In this document: piece by piece, positions 42,929-52,014 of the stretch | How positions within the stretch are numbered: the stretch's first letter is position 1 | How the letters are laid out: the number at the start of each line of letters is the position of its first letter | Position numbers and translations under genes: made by a program | Notes under the pieces: model-generated | The model's database searches: none | Told to the model about the DNA's origin: nothing | The model's input: the letters and a program-made list of their open reading frames with translations, nothing else | Source of the DNA: Acidobacteriota bacterium | GTDB taxonomy: Bacteria; Acidobacteriota; Thermoanaerobaculia; Multivoradales; Multivoraceae | Length of the DNA stretch: 64,000 nucleotides | Reading direction: 5' to 3' | Assembly: GCA_029263415.1 (NCBI GenBank) | Contig: JAJCXN010000030.1 | Location: 59,223-123,222, forward strand

Positions 42929-44383
42929 ATGATCAGACACTCGACTCCCAAGACCCTTTTGATGATTGTGCTGTTGTGCGTCGCTGCAGTGGCCACGATG
43001 GCTGTGTACGCGGGCAGTGAAGATGGGGAAAGAGGTGTCCTCTCGGTAGGCCCTGACGTCACTATTATCGACCTGTTGGGTGTCAACACCTACAGCCCCG
43101 CGAGCGCGTGTCCTCCGGGCTATGTCGGCGATTGTCGTGGATACTCAATCGGTACTAATTCTTGCAACGTCGGTAGCGTGCCACTGGACTGGTGCGATGA
43201 AACCTCTGGTTGTAGGACGACCACCGATGCGTTTCATCCGCTTGCTCCTGCCACCGTTTCTGATCACTCGGTCATCGCCCAGAATCTCTATCGGTTGAAG
43301 GATGGCCGCTTTGAACAGATTGGTCTGAGCTTCCTAAAGCACGGCTTCCTCTCGACCAACTCCAACGACAGTGACTGCGCATGGAACGACAACGGTAGCC
43401 CAAACACCACCTGCGTTGGGCCGCCTGCGGGCAGCGATCAACTCGGGTTGGGCTGCACCGACTTTTACGACGCTGGTTTGAACGGCTTTCGTGATCTTGG
43501 CCGCCGCTCTGACGTTCAGGTGGCGGGTGCTGATCACCCTCCACAAGCCGCTGGTGGTAGTGAGAGCAACGATGCATACGATCAACGCATAGTGGTCGCC
43601 GCAAGCGATCTTGATCCAGCGCAAAACGCAGGTGCAACGTACTGGATGGAAGGGCACTACGTCGTGCGCGATGACGCCCGAGCGGGAAACGGTCTCAACA
43701 ATGCGTCCTATCGGCAGGCGACGGTGGGTGCTTTGCCCGACCTGGTCATCGATATGACCGGTCCCACGGTCCGGGAAATGCCCGCGATCTTCGCATGGCA
43801 AGCTATGGACCCGGAGGTTGAGATTGTTCAGGTAGACCGACTGACGCGCTTTGTTGGCGAAGAGGCGGACGCCCCCATTGCCCCAGGCACGTTCTACCCC
43901 GACTACAGCGTGGTTGAACGATTTCACGCAGCCCGGCGTGTCACGACTACCGGCCGCGGTGACTTGCCCTACCACTATGAGTACGCGCTCTACAACATGA
44001 ACTCAGACACCTCGGCAGACGGGTTCTCGATCGAGTTTCCGGGGTCTGCGATCTTTTCAGCAGTAGGTTTCAACGATGTGGATCACCACTCAGGCGAGCC
44101 CTACGACACCTCTGACTGGACCATCACCGTTGACCAACCGAGTGGAACGATCACCTGGTCGGCGGCAGATGCCGGTGCTAACAGCAACGCCTTAAGGTGG
44201 GGCACGTTGTTCACCTTTTGGTTTGACTCCGACACCCCGCCAACGACCATGGCGCACGCCCTCGACCTGTTCAAGATCGACGAGTTCATCAACGTTCCAT
44301 TCCTAACGGCCGGCGATCCGGTGATCTTCTCAGATGGCTTTGAGACCGGAGACACCGACCAATGGTCACTCAGCTCGCCGTAG
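42929..44383 (+). CDS. secreted protein with C-terminal tail motif, function unknown
   Basis: 484 residues from an ATG preceded by AGAGAGCAGAC. An N-terminal signal (LLMIVLLCVAAVATMAVYAG) is followed by a Cys-rich region (SACPPGYVGDCRGYSIGTNS, DWCDETSGC) and long stretches of beta-type sequence with conserved-looking DWTITVDQPSGTITWSAADA and ALRWGTLFTFWFDSDTPP. I do not recognise the family. The end is DPVIFSDGFETGDTDQWSLS, then SP, close to the tail of the hydrolase ending at 39470. It is a free-standing gene with its own TATAAT, and a strong hairpin follows at 44426. Confidence 0.8.
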   Translation: MIRHSTPKTLLMIVLLCVAAVATMAVYAGSEDGERGVLSVGPDVTIIDLLGVNTYSPASACPPGYVGDCRGYSIGTNSCNVGSVPLDWCDETSGCRTTTDAFHPLAPATVSDHSVIAQNLYRLKDGRFEQIGLSFLKHGFLSTNSNDSDCAWNDNGSPNTTCVGPPAGSDQLGLGCTDFYDAGLNGFRDLGRRSDVQVAGADHPPQAAGGSESNDAYDQRIVVAASDLDPAQNAGATYWMEGHYVVRDDARAGNGLNNASYRQATVGALPDLVIDMTGPTVREMPAIFAWQAMDPEVEIVQVDRLTRFVGEEADAPIAPGTFYPDYSVVERFHAARRVTTTGRGDLPYHYEYALYNMNSDTSADGFSIEFPGSAIFSAVGFNDVDHHSGEPYDTSDWTITVDQPSGTITWSAADAGANSNALRWGTLFTFWFDSDTPPTTMAHALDLFKIDEFINVPFLTAGDPVIFSDGFETGDTDQWSLSSP

Positions 44384-44425
44384 CTGCAGGGCGTGGCCTT
44401 CTTAGGGCACGTCGGTGACAACGAG

Positions 44426-44447
44426 CGAGCGCTGAACTCAGCGCTCG
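44426..44447 (+). terminator. 10-bp perfect stem downstream of the secreted protein gene
   Basis: CGAGCGCTGA, a 2-base loop, then TCAGCGCTCG, 43 bases after the stop. There is no T-run, so it could be a terminator assisted by Rho or an mRNA 3' stabiliser. Confidence 0.5.
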
Positions 44448-44568
44448 TGCCGGAACCGGGGCAGCGTTTGCAAGCGTGCTTTGAGCTTTGGGCCTTTAGC
44501 AGCGAGCTCGTGCACAGGGTTCTTCGTACGAGCCCCTAGACCGTTGCATGTAAGAAGGAGTCGACCAC

Positions 44569-45405
44569 TTGAGCAAGGCGATGACTGGCCGGGCCGGCGG
44601 CAGGCTTGCCGGCAAGGTGGCTTTGGTCACCGGCGCAGCCCGCGGGATTGGTGCGGCGATTGCCAAGGCGTTTCTGGGCGAAGGTGCATTCGTCTGGGTC
44701 ACAGATATCGATGACGACGCGGGCAATCGCCTAGCGACGGAACTCGGTGATGCTGTGCGCTACCGGACGCTGGACGTTCGTCAGGAGGATCACTGGGATG
44801 CCGTTGTTGGCGAGGTAGTCGCGGGGAGTGGCACGCTAGACGTGTTGGTCAACAACGCTGGTATCACCGGCTTTGAGGGAGCCCTGGTCGCGCACGACCC
44901 GGAGAACGCCTCGTTGGCAGATTGGCGAGCAGTGCACGCCACGAACCTCGACGGCACCTTCTTAGGTTGCCGCGCCGCCATCCGCGCAATGCGCGCAGCC
45001 GGTGTCGGTTCGATCATTAACATCTCGTCGCGCTCGGGCCTGGTTGGCATCCCCGGCGCTGCTGCCTACGCGTCGTCCAAAGCCGCAGTGCGTAATCACA
45101 CCAAGAGTGTGGCGCTCTACTGCGCGGAACAGAACCTAGCGATTCGCTGCAACTCGATTCACCCCGCTGCGATCTTGACCCCAATGTGGGAGCCGATGCT
45201 TGGCAACGGCCCCGACCGCGCTGAACGGATGGAGGAGCTTGTGCGCGACACTCCGCTCCGTCGATTCGGAACGGTCGAGGAAGTGGCCTCGGTCGCAGTC
45301 ATGCTGGCCTCGGATGAAGCCGCCTACATGACCGGCACCGAGCTCACCTTAGATGGCGGTCTTCTGGCCGGTACCGCGGTGCAGCCTCACAGAGACGAGT
45401 CGTAG
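44569..45405 (+). CDS. SDR family oxidoreductase
   Basis: 278 residues from a TTG with AAGGAG 8 bases upstream (an ATG lies four codons in). The cofactor motif is [16 protein letters not shown], with Asp in VWVTDIDDD suggesting NAD. NNAGITG is the NAG motif, the catalytic Ser is in [11 protein letters not shown], and YASSKAAV is the YxxxK. It ends with the usual [15 protein letters not shown]. It is a classical SDR, possibly a 3-hydroxysteroid, cyclopentanol or sugar-type dehydrogenase. The neighbours do not reveal the substrate. Confidence 0.93.
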   Translation: MSKAMTGRAGGRLAGKVALVTGAARGIGAAIAKAFLGEGAFVWVTDIDDDAGNRLATELGDAVRYRTLDVRQEDHWDAVVGEVVAGSGTLDVLVNNAGITGFEGALVAHDPENASLADWRAVHATNLDGTFLGCRAAIRAMRAAGVGSIINISSRSGLVGIPGAAAYASSKAAVRNHTKSVALYCAEQNLAIRCNSIHPAAILTPMWEPMLGNGPDRAERMEELVRDTPLRRFGTVEEVASVAVMLASDEAAYMTGTELTLDGGLLAGTAVQPHRDES

Positions 45406-45495
45406 AAGGGCACTGCACTGAAGCGCGGGTGGCTCGGAAACGGAACCGGCGGTGTCGCCGATCCCGTTGGATGAAACTGTCTTCGTCGGTGTGTT

Positions 45496-45530
45496 GACCT
45501 GGACCTGGACCTGGACCTGGACCTGGACCT
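45496..45530. repeat. hexanucleotide repeat (GACCTG)n in a convergent gap
   Basis: Nearly six copies of GACCTG (five full plus GACCT) between the SDR stop at 45405 and the hemoglobin gene end at 45547. It is the second hexanucleotide tract of the window and shares no sequence with the one at 28111. It may affect the 3' ends of both convergent transcripts. Confidence 0.85.
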
Positions 45531-45546
45531 TAAGCCTATGCAGACC

Positions 45547-46053
45547 TCATGGAGACTCAGGCAGCCTAGTCACCAGCGGTAGCTCATCGCCGTCGATTCG
45601 CACGGCTCTAGCAATGAGGCCCGGCGAACCGAACATCGCCAGCTTGAGGCTCTCCGCGATGTTCTGAGCCCTGCCCTCCAAGTACTCCGCAGCCTCAGCA
45701 GACGGCGCGGTGTCATCGAGGGTGCTCCTAAAGAGAGCCAGCCATATGTCGAAGTGTTGTGACTGCACACCGCGAAGCTTCGTGTGCGCTTGGACCGGCT
45801 TGCCGCTGTAGCTGCCGTCGTAGAGCGACAAAGACTGCCAAAAACCTTTCATCTTCGCTAGGTGAGGCGGCCAATCGTCGCCGATCTCACGTTCGAAGAT
45901 CGGGCCGAGTGTTTCGTGTGCGCGCACCCGTTGGTAAAACGTGTCGACAAGTTCCGAGATGTAGGCTTCGTCAATGCCAATACCACGGGATTTCCGTTCA
46001 AGCTCGGCGCGCCGGGCGGCAATGTCGAACGGCGTTGGGTTGGGTTGGTCCAT
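45547..46053 (-). CDS. group III-type truncated hemoglobin
   Basis: 168 residues from the ATG at 46053; the longer frame runs through the tandem repeat and is not credible. Family features: YISELVDTFYQRVRAHETLG (helix B, with Tyr), PIFEREIGDDWPPHLAKMKG (FW region), FWQSLSLYDGSYSGKPVQAH (proximal His region HTKL) and SQHFDIWLALFRSTLDDT. Heme should be held by the His in QAHTKL. Group III hemoglobins are often linked to NO or oxygen chemistry. The start has no clear ribosome site, and four 17-bp repeats lie 63 bases upstream. Confidence 0.88.
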   Translation of the reverse strand: MDQPNPTPFDIAARRAELERKSRGIGIDEAYISELVDTFYQRVRAHETLGPIFEREIGDDWPPHLAKMKGFWQSLSLYDGSYSGKPVQAHTKLRGVQSQHFDIWLALFRSTLDDTAPSAEAAEYLEGRAQNIAESLKLAMFGSPGLIARAVRIDGDELPLVTRLPESP

Positions 46054-46115
46054 GTGAGACGAGCAGGCAGGGCAGCCGCCGGTGGGCGGCAAGGGGTGGA
46101 TCGAGGAGCAGTGGC

Positions 46116-46183
46116 CAAGCAGGGCCGAGCAACAAGCAGGGCCGAGCAACAAGCAGGGCCAAGCAACAAGCAGGGCCAAGCAG
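46116..46183. repeat. 17-bp tandem repeat (four copies)
   Basis: Unit CAAGCAGGGCC(G/A)AGCAA at 46116, 46133, 46150 and 46167, differing at one base (G in the first two, A in the last two) and at the last base. It lies upstream of the truncated hemoglobin start on the minus strand, where a promoter or operator would be expected. Tandem regulator sites or simple slippage expansion are both possible. Confidence 0.9.
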
Positions 46184-46536
46184 AATGCCTTGTCAGCCTA
46201 ACGTGGAGTGATCGCACTCTTCTAGGCCTCGAGTGTTTCGCAGACCCGTGCTAGTGGAAGCCTCGGTTAACAACTGGTGGCACCCGTTTCGGCGGCTGGT
46301 GGCTCCTACACTGGTGACCAAAGCCCTCAGCGCGCTGGGGCATTACCTGCCTGAGCAACTCCCGGCGAACTCCCGGCCGATGGGTGGCTACTGCAGCGAT
46401 AGCCAAACCGTAGAGGCCGGGGGAGCGAGCGCGAGCGAACCCATGGGGGAAAATTTTCAAACGCCAAGATAACTTTCTCGCGCCGACCCAGTCTTATATG
46501 GGTAGAGGATCACCAGCACCTCTCAGCCTTTGCCCA
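46184..46536. other. gene-free stretch between divergent hemoglobin and sigma genes
   Basis: No supported frame. AT-rich stretches (GGAAAATTTTCAAACGCC, then CTTATATGGG) just before the sigma factor gene are the likely promoter area, but I cannot fix a -35/-10 pair. Confidence 0.4.
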
Positions 46537-47172
46537 ATGAGTACTCGCACCGCAACTATTTCCACCCAAGACCGAGAACTCGTGGAGAGGGCCCAAAACG
46601 GCGCGGCCGATGCCTTTGAGGAACTAATGAAGGCCTACGAGCGACTGGTCTTCAAGGTCGCTCTGTCGTTCTCCGGCAATCGAGAGAACGCCCTAGACCT
46701 TACTCAGAACGTGTTCATCAAGGCGTTTCGAGGTATTCACCACCTGACTGAAGAGAGCAACTTCAAGGCTTGGCTGATGCGGATTGCTTTCAACGAGGGC
46801 GCGGACTGGACCCGTCGTCACAAACGGCATGCTGGGCACCATCATCTTGAACTCGCCAACGAGGTACCTAGTAGTGAGCCTGGTCCGAACGCGAGCTACC
46901 AGCGCTCCGAACAGATGAAGCAGATGCTTCAAGGCTTGAGCAGACTCCGACCCCGCTATCGACTGGCGATCTCGCTGCGCTACTTCCACGGCCTGAAGAT
47001 CAAAGAGATCGCCGAGGTCTTGGACTGCAGCGAGAACATGGCCAAACAGCTCTTGTTTCGAGGCGTGCGAAGCCTACGAACGGTGGTCACCGAAGCCGGC
47101 AAGGGTTCGATCCATCGCGGACCGCACGACCGAGCAACGCAAGAGAGCCAACAGAACAGGACAACACCATGA
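46537..47172 (+). CDS. ECF-type RNA polymerase sigma factor
   Basis: About 211 residues from the ATG at 46537 (an ATG 13 codons upstream is possible; neither has a strong ribosome site). Region 2: AADAFEELMKAYERLVFKVA, then NRENALDLTQNVFIKAFRGI (core binding and -10 recognition) and FKAWLMRIAFNEGADWTRRH. Region 4: LSRLRPRYRLAISLRYFHGL, KIKEIAEVLDCSENMAKQLL and FRGVRSLRTVV (helix-turn-helix). The stop overlaps the next gene's ATG (ATGA). That gene has a zinc-finger-like motif and one membrane helix, as expected of an anti-sigma factor. Confidence 0.93.
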   Translation: MSTRTATISTQDRELVERAQNGAADAFEELMKAYERLVFKVALSFSGNRENALDLTQNVFIKAFRGIHHLTEESNFKAWLMRIAFNEGADWTRRHKRHAGHHHLELANEVPSSEPGPNASYQRSEQMKQMLQGLSRLRPRYRLAISLRYFHGLKIKEIAEVLDCSENMAKQLLFRGVRSLRTVVTEAGKGSIHRGPHDRATQESQQNRTTP

Positions 47173-48191
47173 CCGATCTGAGATCCACAAGCTCCTTGAG
47201 CTGCGAGCAGGCTTCGCCCTTGCTAGAGGCGCTCGTGGCCGACGATTTGGACGGGCGTTCAGCAACGGCCTTGCTGCACCACGCTCGCAGTTGTGAGTCC
47301 TGCAGCGATTTGTTTGACCTTCATGTCGCACTCACTGAACAAAGCGGGCTCGCTCCAGCGGCGAGCGACGATGACTTCGCCGAGGTTCGCAGCGAAGTCC
47401 TCTCCCAGCTCAAGCATCTTCAATTGGGCAATCCCGGTTTTGCCGAAGACAATCCCGGTTCCGCCGAAGAGATGCAGAACCACACACGCGCGCACGCCCA
47501 CAAACGCCTGCTCAAGCCATGGGCCGTAGGCGCGCTTGCTGCAGCAGCGCTCGTCCTTGCCTTCGGAACGGGTTGGCGGGCCGCGAATCTGAGTTCCCCG
47601 TCCACGGATCTGGGAGCGTTGTGGGTATCAGAGCTTGGAGCTAGCAACACCTCGTTCGACACCAGCCCCTACGAATTCCAGGACGTGCGAGTGCGCCCCG
47701 TCAATCAATCGACCGTGGCACTTAGCTTCGACGTGGCTACCCACGTCGAGCTGGAGCGCCCTCACGATGACCCGTTGGTGCAAGAGGCTTTGATCCGATC
47801 GATCCGAGGCGGCTCCGACCTCGGCGGCCGGCTACAAGCAATTCAACAAACCGCCGCATCACCAGCCGAATCTCAAGACCTCCGCGTGACGAGGTTCTCT
47901 GGCCGCGTCCGCGATGCCCTGATCACGGCCATGCTGAGCGACCCGAGCTTGGCAGTGCGTATGGAGGCGCAAAATCGGCTCGCGCAGGGGCCGCCGGATC
48001 CTGCGGTAGAGAAAGCACTGGTGCAGGTCTTGGACTCTGAGGAATCAGTCCAACAGCGCTTGTTGGCCATCGACGCCCTGGGCAACTGGGGAATGAGTGC
48101 CAACTCTCTGCGAGACGCTTTCTCGGATGGGCGCGGCGACCCGGGAGCTGCACTGGAGGTGCGCGCTGCCCGCTTCCCCAACGACGTCTAG
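47169..48191 (+). CDS. putative anti-sigma factor with HEAT-like C-terminus
   Basis: 340 residues. The N-terminal zinc-type motif is C12 and HHARSCESCSDLFDLHVALT (H, then CxxC), typical of ZAS anti-sigma domains. A short direct repeat NPGFAED / NPGSAEE follows. One membrane helix lies at about 115-135 (WAVGALAAAALVLAFGTGW). The periplasmic part has helical HEAT-like repeats (RDALITAMLSDPSLAVRMEA, LVQVLDSEESVQQRLLAIDA). It overlaps the sigma gene by 4 bases. A membrane-held anti-sigma that senses the periplasm through a HEAT domain is the simplest reading; the DUF4097 gene just downstream may be part of the same response. Confidence 0.82.
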   Translation: MTDLRSTSSLSCEQASPLLEALVADDLDGRSATALLHHARSCESCSDLFDLHVALTEQSGLAPAASDDDFAEVRSEVLSQLKHLQLGNPGFAEDNPGSAEEMQNHTRAHAHKRLLKPWAVGALAAAALVLAFGTGWRAANLSSPSTDLGALWVSELGASNTSFDTSPYEFQDVRVRPVNQSTVALSFDVATHVELERPHDDPLVQEALIRSIRGGSDLGGRLQAIQQTAASPAESQDLRVTRFSGRVRDALITAMLSDPSLAVRMEAQNRLAQGPPDPAVEKALVQVLDSEESVQQRLLAIDALGNWGMSANSLRDAFSDGRGDPGAALEVRAARFPNDV

Positions 48192-48272
48192 CCGCTCCCT
48201 TCATCTATCCCAACCTGCAACCAAGACAGTCCGATCGACCAGTGTCTCACCCCATCTAGAAAGGATTCCCTA

Positions 48273-49415
48273 ATGCAAACAACCACTCGCAAACTAGTCG
48301 TAATGTCTCGGCTACTAATTGTCCTATCTCTCACCGTCCTTGCGAACCCTCTGGCCGCGGAGGAACTGCTCAACCGCGAGATCGATGCGAGCCCGGGCGA
48401 AGAGCTGAGAATCAAGCTCGTTTCCGGCGGTGACATCGTGATTGAGGGATGGGATCAAAACAGCGTCTCCGTGGAAGCGAACGGCAATGCCGCAAAACAT
48501 AGAGCGACTCTTGAACGTCGCAGCGGCCATATCGAGCTGGCTTCCGACAACATCAACCGCAACGAAAACCGCAGTTCGGGCGTTGACATGAAGATACGCG
48601 TGCCGCGTACGTTCGATGTGTCCATCGACTCCAACGGTGGCGAAATTTCCATCAGCGACGTGGATGGAACCTTCGGTGGCAAGACCTTGGGTGGCCGGAT
48701 CACCCTGCGGAACCTCGAAGGCGAGGCGAGGTTGGAGACCATGGGCGGCGACATCGTGGTCACCGATTCAGATCTCGACGGCAAGGTCTCTACCATGGGC
48801 GGCAGAGTCACCATGCGAGACCTGCACGGTGATCTCGAGGGCACTTCTATGGGAGGAAACGTGATTCTGCACCGTGTTACGCGGCGCGACGTCGCCAACA
48901 CCGGCGACACCGTCATCATCTCCACCATGGGCGGCAACATTGCTGTTACCGAAGCGCCTGCTGGAGCCAAACTTCACACCATGGGCGGCACCATCACAGT
49001 CGAGTCCGCTAGCGACTTCGTTGATGCCGAAACCATGGGCGGCAATGTTGAGCTCCGTTTGGTAGAAGGCTGGGTCAAGGCCAGCACGATGGGCGGCGAT
49101 GTCGATGTCGAGGTGGTCGGTGAAGGTCCGAATGGTGGCGACATCACACTGACCTCCCTCAGCGGTGACATTCGGCTAGTAGTGCCTCGAGGCTTCAGCA
49201 TGGAAATCGATGTGGAAATCGCCTATACCAAGCGCCACGTTGGCAAACACCAGATCAAGAGTGACGTCGCACTGGACCGCACCGAGACCAGCGATTGGGA
49301 TACCAGCCACGGTTCCCCCCGTCGCTACATGTACGGGAAGGCCAATGTCGGCGGCGGACAGAACCGCGTCACCATCAGCACGATCAACGGCGATGTGGTG
49401 ATCGTGGAGCAGTAG
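48273..49415 (+). CDS. exported DUF4097 beta-repeat protein
   Basis: 380 residues. A signal peptide (LLIVLSLTVLANPLAAEE) precedes a series of short beta repeats typical of DUF4097/DUF2807 right-handed folds. A repeated core (E/S/K)TMGG occurs about eight times: LETMGGDIVV, VSTMGGRVTM, GTSMGGNVIL, ISTMGGNIAV, LHTMGGTITV, AETMGGNVEL and ASTMGGDVDV. The C-terminus is VTISTINGDVVIVEQ. These proteins are common next to sigma/anti-sigma or PspC/LiaI-type genes and are thought to act in envelope stress sensing. It lies 81 bases after the HEAT anti-sigma gene on the same strand. Confidence 0.9.
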   Translation: MQTTTRKLVVMSRLLIVLSLTVLANPLAAEELLNREIDASPGEELRIKLVSGGDIVIEGWDQNSVSVEANGNAAKHRATLERRSGHIELASDNINRNENRSSGVDMKIRVPRTFDVSIDSNGGEISISDVDGTFGGKTLGGRITLRNLEGEARLETMGGDIVVTDSDLDGKVSTMGGRVTMRDLHGDLEGTSMGGNVILHRVTRRDVANTGDTVIISTMGGNIAVTEAPAGAKLHTMGGTITVESASDFVDAETMGGNVELRLVEGWVKASTMGGDVDVEVVGEGPNGGDITLTSLSGDIRLVVPRGFSMEIDVEIAYTKRHVGKHQIKSDVALDRTETSDWDTSHGSPRRYMYGKANVGGGQNRVTISTINGDVVIVEQ

Positions 49416-49612
49416 TCCAACGAACGCCTGCTGGCCGGTTGGGAAGATCGAATGGGATGTTTGATCAACCGAGACCAGCGGGCATCGCGGCGTCTTTGGG
49501 ACGGGCTCGCTGAAGCGCTCGTACCTGCTCGTACCCAGGCGCGTAGCCGCGATCAGAGTGTGATCAGGAGTGTCAAACGGATCGGGCAGTTCCCTTGACA
49601 CTTACCCGATCG

Positions 49613-51265
49613 CTAGAAAAAGAGGAGCCAGAACCAGGGTCCGCCACTCTCGAAGTTGTCGAGGAAGATCGGCAGGTCCCCATTAGCTTCGTGGGCGCCT
49701 CGATCGCAAACGCCAACCCTCGAGGCGCTTCGCTGATCGCTAGACAGGATCACGCCGTTCTCATCCCGACAGCCCAGAGCGTCACCGGCGTCCTGGTGCT
49801 GGCCTCCGGCGGTGACTGCGTGCGTGTGTGTGGGGCCACCATTGTCTTGTAAGGGCCCGAGCCCGAGATCACCGCCGGTTGTCGGGGTTTCACCGCTCAC
49901 GACGCAGGCAGGGGAGAGCCCTGTGAGACCTAGGTTGCCGACATGGACGGAAACGTCGTTGACAAGCTCTCCGGCGCAATCAACCGCTCGCTCCGTTGGG
50001 AAAGAACTCGCGTCCATATTGCCCGCGATGATCGAGTTCCGGGCGGTGGCGGAGCCACCTGCTTGCACGAACAATCCACCACCGTTTGCGCCACCGGTTC
50101 CAGAGGGGTCGGCAGAGTTGTTGGTCATCGTCATGCCTGACATCGTGGCGGTTGCAGAGGATCCAAGAGAGAGGCCACCACCAGAACTCGCGGCTTCGTT
50201 TCCGCTGATCGTCGAATTTCGGACGGTCAGCATGCCGCTTGTTTGTTTCAGGCCGCCGCCATCGTCCGTGCTCGTATTGCCATCCACGGTGGAACCTTCC
50301 AGCAGTAGCGTCGAGCTGCTTGAGTACGCCCCTCCTCCTCCTCCCGAGACCGCGTGATTGGTTCTCAAGCTGGATCCGTGGAGGCGCACCGATGCGGAGG
50401 AAAGGAGTATTCCGCCGCCCAGGTCGGCCGTGTTCTGCTCCAAGTTACATTCGAACAAGCCCGCGAACCCGTCGACAGCAAAAATGCCGCCACCATTGTT
50501 GGCAGCCACGTTGCCAAGAAGATCGGTCTTCACGAGAGTTAACTCGCCGGAGTCAAGGTAGATGCCGCCGCCCGCTTTGCCTTGGTTGTCTTGGATCAAG
50601 GTGTCGATGAAGAGTCCTGAACCAGAGCCGTCGAGGTAGATGCCGCCCCCTCCCTCATTGTTTGCCACGTTGTCCTCGATCAAGCTCCTCACAATCGTCA
50701 GGTCCGAACTAGACGCGATTCCGCCACCCCAAGAATTGGTTGCGTTGCGCGCCACGACGCTATCTTCGATCACCAAGGTTCCGAGATTCTTGACCGCTCC
50801 ACCCGTTCCACCAAAGTCACGGTTGTCCACCAACTCCACGCGCTGCAAGAGAAGAGTTCCATTGCTATAAATTGCTCCACCACCAGCCGTGGAGTCAATG
50901 CCATTGTCCGTTCCATGGCGGATCACAAGGTCACGAATGGTGACCGAAACCGCTGCGGATTCGATTGTAAATACGGTACGTCCGCTGGCGAGGCCTGGAG
51001 CAACAGCGCCTTGCAGAATCGGCGTAGGCGTTCCAACGCCCGCGATCTCTAGATCCTTGTCGAGGGTCATACCCGATTCGGTGTGTGTGGAGTCCAGAAT
51101 GAGAATCACGTCGCCAGCCGATGCGGCGTCGACGGCCTGTTGGATGGACAGGTGGTCGCAGCCCGTCGCACAGACGGTCAGGTCCTTGCACCGTGCTGCT
51201 GTAGTCCCAAGCCCCACCAGCACGGTGACAAGCCACATCACTTTCAACCTGCAACCTAGACTCAT
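49613..51265 (-). CDS. secreted right-handed beta-helix protein (choice-of-anchor Q type)
   Basis: 550 residues with a signal peptide (WLVTVLVGLGTTAARCKDLT). CATGCDHLSIQQAVDAASAG is the usual opening of pectate-lyase-like exported proteins. Polymorphic-protein repeats with GG(G/A) turns follow (SWGGGIASSSDLTIVRSLIE, EGGGGIYLDGSGSGLF, GGGIYLDSGELTLVKTDLLG, LGGGILLSSASVRLHGSSLR). The end LGLGPLQDNGGPTHTHAVTA and DQRSASRVGVCDRGAHEANG is choice-of-anchor Q, and the last residues are PIFLDNFESGGPWFWLLFF. The beta-helix probably binds or cleaves polysaccharide or acts at the surface; no catalytic residues were assigned. Confidence 0.87.
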   Translation of the reverse strand: MSLGCRLKVMWLVTVLVGLGTTAARCKDLTVCATGCDHLSIQQAVDAASAGDVILILDSTHTESGMTLDKDLEIAGVGTPTPILQGAVAPGLASGRTVFTIESAAVSVTIRDLVIRHGTDNGIDSTAGGGAIYSNGTLLLQRVELVDNRDFGGTGGAVKNLGTLVIEDSVVARNATNSWGGGIASSSDLTIVRSLIEDNVANNEGGGGIYLDGSGSGLFIDTLIQDNQGKAGGGIYLDSGELTLVKTDLLGNVAANNGGGIFAVDGFAGLFECNLEQNTADLGGGILLSSASVRLHGSSLRTNHAVSGGGGGAYSSSSTLLLEGSTVDGNTSTDDGGGLKQTSGMLTVRNSTISGNEAASSGGGLSLGSSATATMSGMTMTNNSADPSGTGGANGGGLFVQAGGSATARNSIIAGNMDASSFPTERAVDCAGELVNDVSVHVGNLGLTGLSPACVVSGETPTTGGDLGLGPLQDNGGPTHTHAVTAGGQHQDAGDALGCRDENGVILSSDQRSASRVGVCDRGAHEANGDLPIFLDNFESGGPWFWLLFF

Positions 51266-51589
51266 CTGCCTCTCCTCGTTCGGGGAACGAGCCTCACCTT
51301 TGGAGTGCCTTTTGCTAAACCGATGCCGACGTTAGGTTTAGAGACTTCAGGTTAGCATCAACAAGGAAACTCACAGCACGGGTGCTAACCAGCCAAAGCG
51401 TCCCGCTCCCGATCAGCATCTCGGCCTCTTGACCCGCCGGGAGCTGCTGGTCTCGTCTCGGTAGAACGACGCATGGGGACAGCGGCGAACTCTGACGCGA
51501 TCTCGAGGGCGAACACGGAAAAGTGTCGACCTGCTTCTCCAGGGTGTTCATCTCGACCGAGAGCGAATCTGAGCACATCGAATCGGCGT

Positions 51590-51870
51590 TTGGGTCCAGC
51601 CGATCCGAGCGCGCGTCGCGGAGTCTTCGGGCGGGAATCGCTGGAGTACTCAAACGAGTTCCGGAGGCTTTGCTTTCTGCCATCCGGCTGCTTTTGTCGC
51701 GCAGGTCCGCGGAGTAGGCACCTGCCTGTCTCGGCTTGACGGCGATTCGACCCCGTGACGGAGTGCGTCCTGAAGGCGTGTGCTTTGCGGTAAGGCTCGC
51801 CGCAAGGGGCAGTTGCAACCGCTGGCGCTCTCGCCTTTAGAAGAGCCGGCTTAGACGGTCCGGGTCGAGG
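51590..51870. repeat. dispersed degenerate repeat, copy A
   Basis: Best-conserved part is GCTTTCTGCCATCCGGCTGC and TGTCGCGCAGG, shared with copy B near 61180. The two copies also agree more loosely over about 280 bases (GAGCGCGC...TCTTCG...ATCGCTG, and CCGCTGG-GCTC-CGCCT further right). The surrounding gap 51266-52014 holds no gene that I can support. A short minus-strand reading, AYSADLRDKSSR, faintly recalls the start of IS630-type transposases, but this is too weak to name it. Confidence 0.6.
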
Positions 51871-52014
51871 CAACGTCGGGCGGCCTTCCACAAGACGGCT
51901 TCGAAGGCGCTGGTCTGCAGGAGTGGTGTCTCGCGAGCTTCCCATAATCTAGGGCGCTTGGCGGTTGGGAGCACTACGCTGCGCGCGTAGCCCCTGATCT
52001 TAAGGTAGCCAAGG

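Noticed and set aside
46054..46179. Longer N-terminus of the truncated hemoglobin frame
   Set aside because: It only translates the 17-bp tandem repeat and has no family similarity.
48700..49110. Regular spacing of ATGGGCGGC units, at first sight like a CRISPR or minisatellite
   Set aside because: The units code for TMGG repeats in frame inside a DUF4097 protein, with variable spacers that are coding.
49812..50357. Plus-strand Pro-rich frame opposite the beta-helix gene
   Set aside because: It is the antisense of Gly-rich repeats; Pro/Ser-rich shadows are expected there.
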